The notes under the pieces are model-generated. The model did not search any database, had not been told where the DNA came from, and saw only the letters and a list, made by a program, of their open reading frames with translations. DNA of 64,000 bases. Source: Crotalaria pallida (taxonomy: Eukaryota; Streptophyta; Magnoliopsida; Fabales; Fabaceae). The position numbers and the translations under genes were made by a program. Location: positions 69,397,001 to 69,461,000 of the forward strand of contig CM075656.1 of NCBI GenBank assembly GCA_037953625.1, written 5' to 3'. Shown piece by piece: positions 45,861 through 57,341 of the stretch. The stretch's first letter is position 1; every line of letters begins with the position of its first letter.

Positions 45861-48800
45861 TGATGAATTTTCTTTGCTGGAATTGTAGGGGGACTGGTAA
45901 CAAGAGTCTTCCTGGCTTATTGATAGATATTAAAAATATGAATGGTGTCAATTTCTTTGTTCTGCTGGAAACTCATGCTAATAGTGATAAAGCTGAAAAA
46001 TTTAGGAAAAGGATCAGTCTTAATGGAATTGCTGTTGTTGAAAACCGTGGTCATTCTGGTGGAATTTGGTGTTTCTGGGACACTAATTTTTGGCATGTTG
46101 ATGTGTTGATTAAGTCTGATCAATTCATGCACATGAAGGTGAAATGGAGGAACGACAGTCCTTGGCTTCTAACTGCTGTGTATGGTAGCCCCCATACTCA
46201 ATTTAGACGTAATCTCTAGACGGATTTAATCTCTTTATCGCAGCAGGTTCATGGTGATTGGTGCTTGATGGGTGATTTTAATACAATTGTCCATGATTAT
46301 GAGAGTATAAGGGAGAGAGGAATTAGGTTGAATTCTGATTCGTACAAGTTCTCTGAAGTTATCCGTGATTGCAATCTTGTGGATGGGGGTTTTGTGGGAT
46401 CTCAATTCACGTGGCAACGTGGTGTGCTGTTCAAAAGACTTGATAGGGTTCTGTGTAATATGGAGTGGCGTATCCGGTTTGAGCATATGACTGTCCACCA
46501 CCTACCAAAATTCAAGTCAGATCATAATCCGCTGTGGCTTAATTTCCATCAGAATTTGGGTCCAAATAGAGCTCGTCGTCCTTTCAGGTTTATGGCGTCG
46601 TGGCTGACTCATAAGGATCTTGATTCAGTTGTGAAAGAGTTTTGGAGTTCTACGGATAGATGGAATGAAAGAATTACTAATTTGCAGGAAGGGTTATGCG
46701 ATTGGAACAAGTATGATTTTGGCAACATCTTTCAAAAAAAGAAGCAGATTATGAGACGCATGGAAGGTATAAATAGAAGCTTGGCTGGTGGTCCTAATCC
46801 TTTCTTGGATGATCTTCTAGCTGATCTTTGGCGGGAGTATGATAGCATTCTTATTCAGGAAGAGGTTCTTTGGTTTCAAAAGTCGAGATGCAAGTGGTTA
46901 AATTTCGGAGATCGCAATACTAAAGTCTTCCATGGAACTACTATTGTTAGAAGAAAGAGAAACCGTATAGAAAAGCTGATGGATGATAATGGGGATTGGA
47001 TCACAGATATGACAGAGTTAGAAGACTATGCTAATAATTATTTTCGTAACTTCTACACTGATGCTGCTAATGATAAGGAGTTTTGCCTCCATGGAGCCTT
47101 TCCTCATCTCCTTGACCATCATTTGAGCATTCTGAATAATGAGGTGACTGATGCGGATATTAGAAAGGTTGTGTTTGACATGGGGGCCTATAAAGCCCCA
47201 GGGAAGGATGGCTTCCAAGCTATTTTTTACCAAAGTCAATGGAACACTGTGAGACCCGCTCTTTGTAAGTTGATCAAAGATTGTTTTAGGGAACCAGGGA
47301 GAATCAAAGATATTAATGAGACTTTTATCACGCTTATCCCCAAAGTTGTTGATAAGCAGTTTCGACCGATTAGTCTATGTAATGTGTCGTATAAGGTCAT
47401 AACGAAGATTTTGGCTGCTAAATTTAAAGGTATCATGGATCATATTGTCAGTCCCATGCAGTGTAGTTTTGTTCCAGGTAGGCATGGTACGGATAACATC
47501 ACTATTACTCAGGGAGTTATTCATACTATGAGTAATTTGAAAGGGAAGAAGGGATTTATGGCCATTAAAATTGACATGGAAAAGGCCTATGACCGTCTTA
47601 AATGGAATTTCATTGTCGACACGCTGAAGGATATTGGCATTCCTGATCATATTATCCAGGTTGTTTGGCACTGTATTTCTACTCCTATGATGAGTTTGAT
47701 ATGGAATGGAGAAGTGTTGGACTCTTTCAAGCATGAGAAAGGTATTAGGCAGGGTGATCCCATATCGCCCTACATCTTTGTTCTTTGTATGGAAAGGTTG
47801 TCTCAACTGATTAATGTGGCCTTTAATAATGGTTTTTGGAAACCCATCCAGCTCTCAAGGGGTGGACCCAAGTTGACTCACCTGGCGTTTGCGGATGATC
47901 TCATTTTATTTGCGGAAGCTTGTATGGATCAGGTTGATTGCATTTCTACTTGCTTAGAGCTATTTTGCGAAAGCTCCGGAGGTAAAATTAATAAAATAAG
48001 ACTCGTATCTTCTTTTCTAAAAATGTTAATAATAATATCAGGGAAGAAATAAGTGAGGCTTTTGGTTTTCAAAGGACTAATGATCTTGGAAAGTACCTGG
48101 GGGTTCCTCTTCTTCATAAAAGGGTGTCTAATAATACTTTCAGATTTGTTATGGAGAAGGTGCAACAGCGCTTAAATTCTTGGAAAAGTAGAACTTTGTT
48201 GTTGGCAAGGAGACTCACGCTTACAAAATCTGTCCTAAATGCCATCCCTGCTTATGTGATGCAAACGTCTATGCTCCCTGTCCAAATTTGTGATAGTTTG
48301 GATAGAACTAGTCGGTCTTTCCTTTGGGGCGAAGTTGATGGTAACAGAAAAATGCACTTGGCTAGCTGGAAGAATGTGTGTAAACCGAAAGAGATTGGAG
48401 GTCTTGGATTACGTCAATCAAGGTTAATTAATAACTCGTATATGATGAAGATGGGATGGGGTTTAATGGTTGAGAAAGATGCGCTTTGGGCGAAGGTGGT
48501 GAGACATAAATATAAGTGTGGATCTGACCTTATTCCGAATGTTAACAAGAAAGCGAAGGAATCAAACCTTTGGAAAGGGATCCGTAAAAATTGGAATGCT
48601 GTGCGGGACAATATTATTTGGAGAATTGGTGATGGGACTAGAATCAACTTTTGGAAAGACGGGTGGGTTCCTGGTGCTGGTGCTTTGGAAGATGTTGCCT
48701 TATGTAATGTTGATGATTTGGACAGGAACAGAAAGCTAAGGGATTATATGCTGCCAAATGGAGAATGGAATATATTGTTGTTGTCAGGTATGCTTCCTAA

Positions 48801-49956
48801 CCAGGTAATTACTAAGATTACTGCTCTAAAGCCTCCTTCTTTTGCAGGTAATGAGGATCACATAGCGTGGAGCCTAACCAATGATTGGTGGTTTAGCCTG
48901 AAATCAGCATACTCCTTGCTAGCTGGGTTGGGTGTTGAACAGGAGAAAAGAGTTTCCAAACTGATTTGGAAATGGGAAGGACCGCAGCGAATTAGATTAC
49001 ATCTGTGGAAAATTGCTTCTGGAGTTCTACCAACCAATGAGTTTAGACGCAGAAGACATTTGACAGTCGATGCTAGTTGCAGTTTGTGTGGCTACTATGA
49101 AGAAACAACATTATATGCTCTTAGAGATTGTCCTTGTGCAAGGAGGGTTTGGCGCAGACTGATGGCTCCTACCTGTTGGCTTCAATTTGGCTCAAATACT
49201 GTGGAAGAATGGTTAATTCAGAACCAGACAGCTAATAAAGGTAACCAGTCTATGCTTCATTGGAGTGTAACTTTTGGGGCTACGCTGGAATCGCTGTGGA
49301 TGCAACGTAATAGCTTTGTCTTTGAGAATGTGCCAGCTGATGTTACAGGCTGTATCAGACAAGTTCAGTATAAGGTTTCCAACATACTTAATTCTCTAAG
49401 CAGTAAAAATGTGGTGGATAGGTCTATAATTTCCCCTAGCAGAGGTTTATTTCATTGGCTTCCTCCCCTGTCTGGTTGGATTAAGATGAACTCTGATGGC
49501 TCTTTTTATGCGAATTCGGGTCTTGCCACGTGTAGGGGCATTTTACGAGACGAACATGGTAATTTCATGATGGCTTTTGCAGCTAAGGTGGGATCCTGTA
49601 GTGTAATGCATGCAGAGCTTTGGGGCATTCTCTATGGTGTTCGGTTAGCTGTTAGTAGAGGCTTTAGAAAGATTGTTGTTGAAGCAGATTCTAAAAGTGC
49701 CATTCAGTTCTTAACATCAGGGTGCAGCCATTATCATCCTTGTGCCCCTCTCATAAATGAGATAAAGTCTTGCCTTAGCGGAAGATCTGTGATCTTCTCT
49801 CATACCTTTCGTGAAGCCAACACTGTCGCGGACGCTCTTGCAAACTATGCTCACAATCTAGAGTTCAGATTGAAGATTTATGACTATACTCCTGCTTTTA
49901 TTTATGTTCCCCTGTATGCTGATGCTACAACAGTTATGTTTAGTAGAGGTGATTAG
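45857..49956 (+). pseudogene. LINE ORF2: endonuclease, reverse transcriptase, zf-RVT, RNase H
   Basis: The endonuclease begins MNFLCWNCRGTGNK with LLETHAN and later GDFNTIV and KSDHNPLW. A TAG at 46217-46219 interrupts it where a Trp is usual. The reverse transcriptase has APGKDGF, FRPISLCNV, IDMEKAYDRLKW, RQGDPISPYIF and the catalytic FADD. A one-base loss at about 47995 shifts the frame after SSGGKIN. The new frame continues through KYLGVPLLHK, a zf-RVT motif with CSLCG, and an RNase H domain (MNSDGSF, HAELWGI, VEADSK, READTVADALA-like) to a stop at 49954-49956. All domains are recognisable, so only a few mutations separate it from an active copy. Confidence 0.92.
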
Positions 49957-50008
49957 TTTCTTTGTGTTGTTGGGCTCTTAGCCCCGTCGTTGCATAAAAA
50001 AAAAAAGA

Positions 50009-50345
50009 TGTTCCAGAAACACAAGTGGTCCATGAGCAACTTTGGGTAAATAAATTAATTTAAAATGTTCTAGTTGAAAGACATTAGTCTTTGGCTTCCT
50101 TGGCTTGGCTTTTGTTGCCGTTAATTGATTTGATTGTTGCCTGGAATACGAAGGCGAGGAGTACAGGCCCACCAGAACAGAAGGTATATTTGAGTGTTTT
50201 GATTGCATTTTCCTCTTAGAATTGTTTAATTAATGAGTTTTGTAGCCAAATCGTTATTCTCACACTGTTATATATGCACTGGTGATAATATCATACTTCT
50301 CAGATACACTGTTTGTATTTTTCTTGATTTTAAAGGAAAAAAAAC
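50009..50345. other. hAT-type interior, right side
   Basis: Non-coding DNA between the LINE A tail and the CCGGTCC motifs. No gene. Confidence 0.4.
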
Positions 50346-50689
50346 AGAAAAGAAAAGCAAAATAGACCGGACCAGACCATTCATGAACGGTTCGATCCGG
50401 TCCTATCTTTGAGGGTAAATAATGTTGAGACCGGACCGAACCAGACTATAGCGATCCGGTCCATAATATGACTCACAGATCGGACCAGACCGTTACACCC
50501 CTACTAGAATGAATAGATTTTCGTTAGACTCTAGCTTCTCTATTTTTCCCTTCCTCTATTTTCTTTGTTACCCATTGAGCAACTACTTTCTCTCTCTTAT
50601 TTACTTACATTCTAGGATCGCTATCCAACTTCAACTGTTAATATAAATAACCACTATTCGCTATCTTGAATTTGCATTTTGATTTCAGA

Positions 50690-51628
50690 TAGTATTGGCA
50701 ATTACGGCAGGCGGGCGGGCATGCCCGCCCTAATAAGTTTTTAGGGCTAAAAAAACAGGCCCTGCCCGCCCTAAACGCGGGCAGGGCGGGCATGCGGGCG
50801 GCCCGTTTCAATTTAAAAATTTGCATTCTTAGAACTTGCATTGGCAAATGATGATGCAAAAAATGTAATATCCATACATCTAATGTTTGAAATTTGCATA
50901 ATGTCCATAAATCTAATGTCTAGGAGCAAGGAAATCTAAAATTAAAGATATCGTCCAACAAATTCTTCAAGAACATACTGGATAACTGCTCCTCATTACT
51001 GTTGTTTCTGAGTTCATCGTTGCTGGGACGGTCCCTGCTCAGATTGGCGGCGGTGGCTTCGTGTTCGGCGACGGTGGCTTCGTGTTCGGTGGCGGTGACT
51101 CCATCCTCTTCGGCAAGACGGCGAGATGAGCGAGACAGAGAAGCGCGAGATGAGAGAGAGAGAGAGAGAGAGAGAGAAGTGCACCAGATGAGAGAGAGAA
51201 TAGTGGCTGGCTCGAAGGGAGAAGGGCTGAATCGAATCAAGAAGGGAGAAGAGTGGCTGGCTTTCATGACATGGAGAAGAGGGGAGGGTGGTGGTGCAGC
51301 GGCGGCGGTTGCCTTAGGGTTAGGGAGAAGGAGAAATGGGTTTGTGATTGTGACTTGTGTGGTCAACTGGTCATGTGTGTGTGGGTTAAGAGTTTTAGAG
51401 TAGAAACTAACGTGTGTGTGCGCCTAATGCTGTACAACCTGGTTTGTTGTTTTTTTTATTTTTTATTTTTTTTAAAATTAATATCATGCCCGCGGGCCGC
51501 CCACACTTGCCCGTGAAAAATAACGAGCGGGGCAGGCGAGCATGATTTAAAGATTTTTGGCAAAACTTGTGCCCTGCCCGCAACGGGCGGGCGAGGCCCG
51601 CGGGCCAAGGCCCAAATTACCAATACTA
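50690..51628. mobile_element. hAT-type element with GC-rich ends, 8 bp target duplication
   Basis: The ends TAGTATTGGCAAT and the inverse of TAGTATTGGTAAT are flanked by a perfect ATTTCAGA at 50682-50689 and 51629-51636. Next to each end are dense GGGCGGGC/GCCCGCCC motifs. The middle is AT-rich with a GA run at about 51156-51178. An open frame at 51002-51403 is low complexity and not accepted as a gene. 939 bp. Confidence 0.85.
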
Positions 51629-51636
51629 ATTTCAGA

Positions 51637-52241
51637 TATCAATATGGCGAAGTTGAAGTTGTTAGTTTCTATCCAAGTCACGTATTTCATCTTCGAAACA
51701 CAGCTCAAAGAAGGTTCTTGTCGTTTTGGTACTTCGTTAATCCACGTAAGTTTTTCGTTACGAATCACTAACATGATTCACGTTTTTCTATCTCGAAAAT
51801 TAATTTATCATTTCGCTAATCTCAAGAATCAATTTGTCTAAAATGACTTTAATCTCAAAGATTAATTTAACCATATACTCAAAATTAAAACAACATTCAT
51901 TGATCCGTTAATTATATTATTTTGCCAATAAAAACTTATTTTTTTAAGTTCGTCTATTCAAATTTTAAACAAAAAAATATTAATAATTATTATTCAGATT
52001 CATTAATTATTAAAAAATAAAAGATGTTGAGCAATTTTTTTTAAAAAAAAATTGAATAAATAAAATTATTATGAAAAAAGTAATTACTAAAACAAAATAA
52101 AACTTCTAATATCTAAAAGAAACTAGAGGAGTACTTTGAAGTTGAAACTTTAAACCCTCCTCATGCTCCATCAGCAAACAACATAAGCCAGATTCTGTTC
52201 AAAACACTCCATCTGCCGATTACATTCACTGAGGAAAAAAC
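51637..52241. other. Intergenic DNA upstream of the PPR gene
   Basis: A 66-codon frame starts at 51644 (MAKLKLLVSIQ) without recognised similarity. From 51850 the DNA is very AT-rich. The last 100 bases should hold the PPR leader; no clear TATA box was found. Confidence 0.35.
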
Positions 52242-53759
52242 ATGGGGTTGAAGAAGTTCCTAAAACCAATATCAAAACCAGCAACACTAGACTATCACCC
52301 TTTACCACCACTCTCCCCAATCCCAAACCCTCCACTCCCCTCACCACCACCACCCTCCTCTCCCCTCCCCTCACCTCCTCCCACTCTCACCCTCTCTCCC
52401 ATCCCTCCCCACCACTACCCCCTCCTCCTCCACTTCCTCAAATCCCATCTCTCCCCTCCCTTCACCCCTCTTTCCCTCCTCCACTTCCTCCAATCAAAAC
52501 TCCACCACCACCCTTCCTTCACCCACTACGACTTCCACATCTTCAATTGGGCTTCAAAAATTGATTCTTTTCGCCACACCCATGTCACGTTTCATTGGAT
52601 GGCTCGAACCCTTTGCATAACGCACCGTTTCGCGCAGCTCCGAACGTTGATTGACTTCATTGCAATGCACCCATGTCCCTGTTCTGATGGCACTATATTC
52701 TGTTGCCCGCAGATTGAGCCTATTTTCAGGTTTGTGATCAATGGGTATTGTAAAGTTGGGAACTTTGATGATGCCGTTTACGCGTTTCGGACGTTGCGAA
52801 GGTTGATAGATGGGAGGCCGAGTGTTGCGGTTTGCAATGTTTTGCTTCATGGGTTTGTGAAATGTGGGAGGTTTGATAGGGCTTTGGAGTTTTATCATGA
52901 GGAGATGGTTAAGGGTAGGGGTAGGGTTAGACCTGATGTGGTTAGTTTTAATATTTTGATTAGTGGGTATTGTCGGAATTCGAGGTTTGAGTCGGCTTTG
53001 GAGTTGTTTAAGGAGATGAGGGAGATGGGGTGTGATCCGAATGTGGTTACTTTTAATACATTGATTAAGGGGTTGTTTAGAGAGGGGAAGGTTGAGGAAG
53101 GGATTGGGATGGTGAATGAGATGATTGAGTTGGGGTATCAGATTTCGGACGTGACTTGCGAGATTTTGGTGGGCGGGCTTTGTAAGGAAGGACGGGTTTC
53201 GCAGGCGTGTGAGATGTTGTTGGAGTTGTCGAGAAGGGGAGTTTTGCCGAAGGGGTATGATTATTTTGGTCTGGTGGACGTTCTGTGTGGGGAAGGAAAT
53301 GCCCTTAGAGCGTTGGAGCTTATTTATGAGTTATGGGAGAAAGGAAATGTTCCGAGCGTGATTGCTTGTACTATGATGATTGATGGTTTAAGTAGATTGG
53401 GGAAAACTGAAGAAGCTTTGAGATTGGTGGAAAGGATGCTTAAGGAGGGTATGTTGCTAGATATTGTGACTTTCAATTGTGTTCTTCAAGATATTTGCAA
53501 TGTGGGAAGAACAGAAGAAGCAAATAAATTGAGATTACTTGCTTCAAGCAAGGGTTTGGAACCGGATGGGATGACATATAAAATTTTGGTTGCCGGGTAT
53601 ACGGAAGAGGGCGATCAAAAGGAGGGAGAGATAGTGGTTGATGAAATGTTGGACAGGGGATTCATACCCGATCTCGCTTCATATAATAAGTTGATGAATG
53701 GATTATCTACTAGCCGACGCTCTACTAAATCTTATCAAACCATCAAATTTGGCTGCTGA
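52242..53759 (+). CDS. PPR (pentatricopeptide repeat) protein, P class
   Basis: A 505-residue intronless protein. The N-terminus (MGLKKFLKPISKP) is followed by a long Pro/Ser/Leu-rich stretch from a C-rich tract at 52300-52480. From about residue 160 there are about eight 35-residue PPR repeats: VINGYCKVGNFDDAVYAF, VVSFNILISGYCRNSRFESA, VVTFNTLIKGLFREGKVEEG, MMIDGLSRLGKTEEALRLVE, and MTYKILVAGYTEEGDQKEGE. No E, DYW or SMR domain follows, so it is P class. PPR proteins bind organellar RNA in a sequence-specific way. Mitochondrial or plastid targeting is likely but not decided by the sequence. Residues at the repeat positions that read RNA could be tabulated from this intact frame. Confidence 0.95.
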   Translation: MGLKKFLKPISKPATLDYHPLPPLSPIPNPPLPSPPPPSSPLPSPPPTLTLSPIPPHHYPLLLHFLKSHLSPPFTPLSLLHFLQSKLHHHPSFTHYDFHIFNWASKIDSFRHTHVTFHWMARTLCITHRFAQLRTLIDFIAMHPCPCSDGTIFCCPQIEPIFRFVINGYCKVGNFDDAVYAFRTLRRLIDGRPSVAVCNVLLHGFVKCGRFDRALEFYHEEMVKGRGRVRPDVVSFNILISGYCRNSRFESALELFKEMREMGCDPNVVTFNTLIKGLFREGKVEEGIGMVNEMIELGYQISDVTCEILVGGLCKEGRVSQACEMLLELSRRGVLPKGYDYFGLVDVLCGEGNALRALELIYELWEKGNVPSVIACTMMIDGLSRLGKTEEALRLVERMLKEGMLLDIVTFNCVLQDICNVGRTEEANKLRLLASSKGLEPDGMTYKILVAGYTEEGDQKEGEIVVDEMLDRGFIPDLASYNKLMNGLSTSRRSTKSYQTIKFGC

Positions 53760-55771
53760 AAATACGAACATGTAAGATTTAACTTGGTCTTCAGTTGCAG
53801 CATAACCATGGGTTGACATGATTATGGAATGACTAAGAACTGACCCTGTGAAAGATGTATATGATTGATTTATTAGAGCTGTCATATTGCCAAGAAGTCA
53901 GCTAGCGACAGATGATTAATTAGAGTTGTCATATCCTCATATTGCTGTGAAGTCAACTGGAGTATGATTATTTGTTTTGCACAAAGATGAAGGCAATGTG
54001 CAAGTTTACTTTGAAGATGTTTGGTACTCTAAAGTCCCAAGTCCCATTACTGTAAGTTGTTTAGTTGAATTGTTGTACCTTTACAGTATAGACATTATAT
54101 TGGATCGCTTTCTGTAATATGTAGTTTTTTCCTGCTTGACACATTTCAACATGATTTGATATCGTATGAAATAGTATATTTTTTATTTCAATAAATAATG
54201 AGATGTATAGGCAAAAAGGCATTTGCTCATGTACATAGATTTGACAAGGTAAACATACCAGATGAAGGAGAGGAGAAAATATAAAATTTCTTCAAAACTA
54301 AAGCATCCCAAAAATTACGCAGCAAGAAGTAGACTTGATATACATGACAGTTAATGGTTTTATCGTTACAGCCAGCGCTTGAGAAGCATTTGACAGAACA
54401 TAAATAATGGGATATTCTAGTATAGTTAGCCAGTTAGGACATCTCCTTACCTAGTGGCATAGCTTTTATGAGAGCAGGCTTCAGCCAACAAACTAGTTAA
54501 AATGCAAACTGGAATTTTCTTCGGGGGGTTAGAAATTAATATCTTTCAACTTTATGTTGCTGCTTTGGTTTCAGTAACAGTACATCATAATTTTTAATGA
54601 TGTTTGCATACAAGCACTTTCTTAGGTTCATCTTTCATTTTTCTTGTCATGCTTTAGATATGTATGTTCATTTCTGGCCATGTTTGACTATTGATGTATT
54701 ACACGGCATGTGTTTAGGTCAAATTCCATTATGCTGCTTCACTTTATGATTGGTTATGGCTTTGATATTTCAGGGGCTTACTCTCACTAATTACCGCCTG
54801 TGTATTACCACCTGTAGTGCAGCCTGCACACTGCCTTGGGTGCATTAGAGTTGGCCGTGGTGAAAAACCAAAAAGATGGAGCTAGATTCTGCTATCTCTT
54901 CAATAAGATTCCAGCTAATATAACAAAGACGCTCATCACAAAGTCAGGCACTGATGAAAACCACCGCATAATCTTGGAATTAATATATGCTACTAGAAGT
55001 CCATTTGATATGATGCAAGAGCTTCGGCTTGTATAGTTGTATAATGTAGTAGTTTACAAATGGATTAGGAGTTGAACTGATTCCTTGTTATAGGCAAGGT
55101 CTAGCTAGGTATGTATAATTTTGCATACCATCTGAAGTTTATTTGTCCTGCCAATACTAATATGCTTGTATATTAAGAAGCAAAACAGAGAAATGTAAGT
55201 TATTAAGGATGTGAAATATACTCGATCAAATGAAGTATCCGATTCAATTATCTTTTTCTTTGATAGACAAATATTTTTTGTTGCCACCAAGATTTGAATC
55301 TGGATTCCAATGTACCATGTCCTGCAGCTTTAAATATTGATTTGACTCTCTCAGGGACGTAGCAATTCTAATTCTACCATAAAAAACAATTGAATTGTCC
55401 AATTTAATCAAATAGATAAGCCATAGAAAAGTTCCCATTGTTGGAATAAGAAGCAAATGTGTATGATTTTCGCTTGTGCATTTGTAACATTTCCATGTCT
55501 AGGACAGTAAGAGTAAAAGCTGGGAGACAAACAATTATTATGAAGAAGAAATAAAAGGGTAACAAATTCAGTCATAGATGGTAAATAAATTTGCACCCTA
55601 ATAAAGAAATGGGGAAGAAACTAGAAAAACTAGTGTTCAGATAAAATACAGAACCATCTGATTTTGTTTCTGCTTGAAGGCACATTATGGGAAACAAGAA
55701 AAACTAGTGTTTACATAACCATCTGATCTTGTTTATGCTTGAAGCCACCTCTTGGATAACTAGACTAGTGT
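53760..55771. other. Region between PPR and GNA1
   Basis: The PPR 3' flank, AT-rich DNA, then a possible exon at 54836-55036. The three CTAGTGTT-containing phrases at 55620-55770 are a short local repeat in the GNA1 3' flank. Confidence 0.4.
54836..55036 (+). CDS. Hypothetical coding stretch, possible 3' exon
   Basis: A 66-codon frame with non-repetitive, gene-like composition (FCYLFNKIPANITKTLITKS, then GTDENHRIILELIYATRSPF). Codon bias and residue mix look more real than the surrounding noise. A good acceptor (TAGTGCAG|CC) lies just upstream at about 54828, so it may be the last exon of an alternative transcript or a gene relic. It was not recognised. The start given is only the first in-frame start codon. 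Confidence 0.3.
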   Translation: MGALELAVVKNQKDGARFCYLFNKIPANITKTLITKSGTDENHRIILELIYATRSPFDMMQELRLV

Positions 55772-56239
55772 TCAAATAAAATACCTAACCATCTGAACTT
55801 CTTTCTGCTTGAAGCCACATTTCTCATAGAAAACCTTATTATCAAGGCTGCAATCAAGAATAACCTTGTAGCACCCCATCGAACGAGCATGATCGGTGAG
55901 AAAATTGATTATTTTCTTTCCCAATTGCTTCCCGCGAATTGTTGAATCCACAACAACATCCTCAATATGCCCAACTTTGCCACAGTTCCTTAAAAACTTC
56001 TTCTCTATGAACACACTCCCTGTCGCAACAATCTTTCCAGAAACCTCGTCTTCGATCACGCCAATAACATGGTCATCTCCAAGAGAACTAAGTTCTTGAA
56101 AGCGACGCTCGAATTCCTCATCAGAGACAGAATCACAAACACTAAGCTGTTGCAGTAGCTCTATAAATCCTTTGCCCTTGTCTGCAATCTCTAATTTTCG
56201 CACTCTAAAAATTTGTTCCTCACTGTCAGTGTGTTGCAT
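55772..56239 (-). CDS. GNA1: Glucosamine-6-phosphate N-acetyltransferase
   Basis: A 155-residue GNAT enzyme. It transfers acetyl from acetyl-CoA to glucosamine 6-phosphate, a step to UDP-GlcNAc (EC 2.3.1.4). Seen: FRVRKLEIADKGKGFIELLQ at the start, GKIVATGSVFIEKKF, HIEDVVVDSTIRGKQLGKKI with the R-G-x-Q-L-G-K acetyl-CoA loop, and DCSLDNKVFYEKCGF with the family C-terminal signature. The length is close to the plant enzyme. The ATG at 56237-56239 was chosen because a branch/acceptor-like TTTCCAG lies just upstream and 35 extra in-frame codons before it do not fit the family. A 5'UTR intron up to a donor at about 57057 is likely. Confidence 0.93.
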   Translation of the reverse strand: MQHTDSEEQIFRVRKLEIADKGKGFIELLQQLSVCDSVSDEEFERRFQELSSLGDDHVIGVIEDEVSGKIVATGSVFIEKKFLRNCGKVGHIEDVVVDSTIRGKQLGKKIINFLTDHARSMGCYKVILDCSLDNKVFYEKCGFKQKEVQMVRYFI

Positions 56240-57100
56240 CTTCTCTGGTGCTAAGTTATAAACTGGAAACAACATCCATTGAAACCAACAATAAAGGATA
56301 TCAATATACCAAATTATAGTCTCTACTAAGAAAGAATTAGCCAAACTATGTTTTCCAATGAAGACTTTAAATCCTAATCCGCAACCTCAATTATAGCTGC
56401 AATATTACAGTTTTGGTAATTTCTTTAACTACATTGCGATTGTAATTGCAGCTGCATCAACTGCATTTTGCCCCCAATTATGAACAATAGCGGTCAACAC
56501 AACCTACTTGCAACTGCGACCGTAATTTAAAATTACCTTAAATTCTCAAGATAAGTCAGTTATTTGTGATTAGAAAAATGATATATGGGTTTACAAAATC
56601 AATCTACATCGTAGATAATGACATATGTCGTCAAAGAGTGATACTTAGCTTAATTGTGATTGATTAAGTAACATGTGTCACTTTCTAGTGAGATAAACCT
56701 ATCTGTGGATTGCTTCGTAGGTTATATATCATTACCTTGTGATTATTGATCAACAATGATATAAAGCCACAAAAAATTAAAAGAAAATGTTAACCAATAT
56801 CCTTGAAACATTGATTAAGAAAATAAAAGAACTCGTTTTATTTTGAAAAATATTACCAAGACATAAAAAAACGTGGAGATAGATTTACAATATAATATTT
56901 TTACCATAATAATGTATTCCTTTCAAAACAGACCCAAATTAAAATGATAAGATTGATTCAAAATTAGAGAACAACACAGAGCAGCAGGAAAAAAAAAATG
57001 AAACAGAAAAAAACATGCAATGAGACAGAAATTGGGGAAATTTAAGGTTCTTACAGTAACAGCGGAAGGTCTATCTTCAAGGCGCAATTGGTATTATTTC
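56240..57100 (-). other. Probable GNA1 5'UTR with long intron
   Basis: The minus strand has GTTACT|GTAAGAACC at about 57050-57065, a good donor, and TTTCCAG|TTTATAAC at about 56262-56270, a good acceptor. The DNA between is AT-rich with no coding frame. Confidence 0.5.
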
Positions 57101-57341
57101 GTCTTCTGCTTATTTATTCCAAAGATGCACTTCAATTTTTACCCCAAAACTCTTTTTATGATGGCCTGGCAAATTCAAAACCGTTAGATCATTTATAACA
57201 TGACGTGGCCGAATATGAACCGTTGGATCATATTTTGGCTTCAATTTGGAGAGAAGAACGAAGAAGAAGGTGCTGTTGTTCATTTTCTCGAAATCAATGG
57301 TGATGGTTTTGTAGAGAGAGAAACAAGAGAGAGAGAGGGAG
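57101..57341. promoter_or_regulatory. Shared upstream region of GNA1 and the IscA-like gene
   Basis: The two genes are head to head. Only about 240 bases lie between the likely GNA1 leader and the IscA ATG. TGACGTGGCC at 57201-57210 contains ACGTGGC, an ABRE/G-box-type core, in a doubled CCGTTRGATCAT context (57181 and 57220). This suggests one bidirectional promoter. Confidence 0.5.

Larger units (their letters stand above)
43866..50008 (+). mobile_element. L1-type LINE, nearly full length, inactive
   Basis: ORF1 and ORF2 lie in tandem with a four-base overlap (45857-45860), followed by an A tail at 49998-50008. Domain order is RNA-binding ORF1, endonuclease, reverse transcriptase, zf-RVT and RNase H, as in plant L1 elements. 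Two frameshifts and one stop disable it. The 5' end is set only by where the frame begins after the AT run, and target duplications were not found. Confidence 0.88.
43597..50503. mobile_element. hAT-type element split by a LINE; 8 bp target duplication
   Basis: The ends TAGAGGTGTAAG (43597) and the inverse TAGGGGTGTAACG (50503) are followed inward by repeated CCGGTCCGG motifs on both sides. The perfect 8 bp repeat CTAGAATG flanks at 43589-43596 and 50504-50511. TAGGGGTGTA ends plus 8 bp duplication are those of plant hAT elements. Its own sequence is about 250 bases on the left and 490 on the right. The rest is the LINE. Confidence 0.85.

Noticed and set aside
44145..48647. Minus-strand frames across the LINE
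   Set aside because: Antisense to well supported ORF1 and ORF2 domains.
51002..51403. 133-codon Arg-rich frame and its antisense partner
   Set aside because: Inside the hAT-type element, driven by a GA repeat and GC-rich DNA, with no recognised domain.
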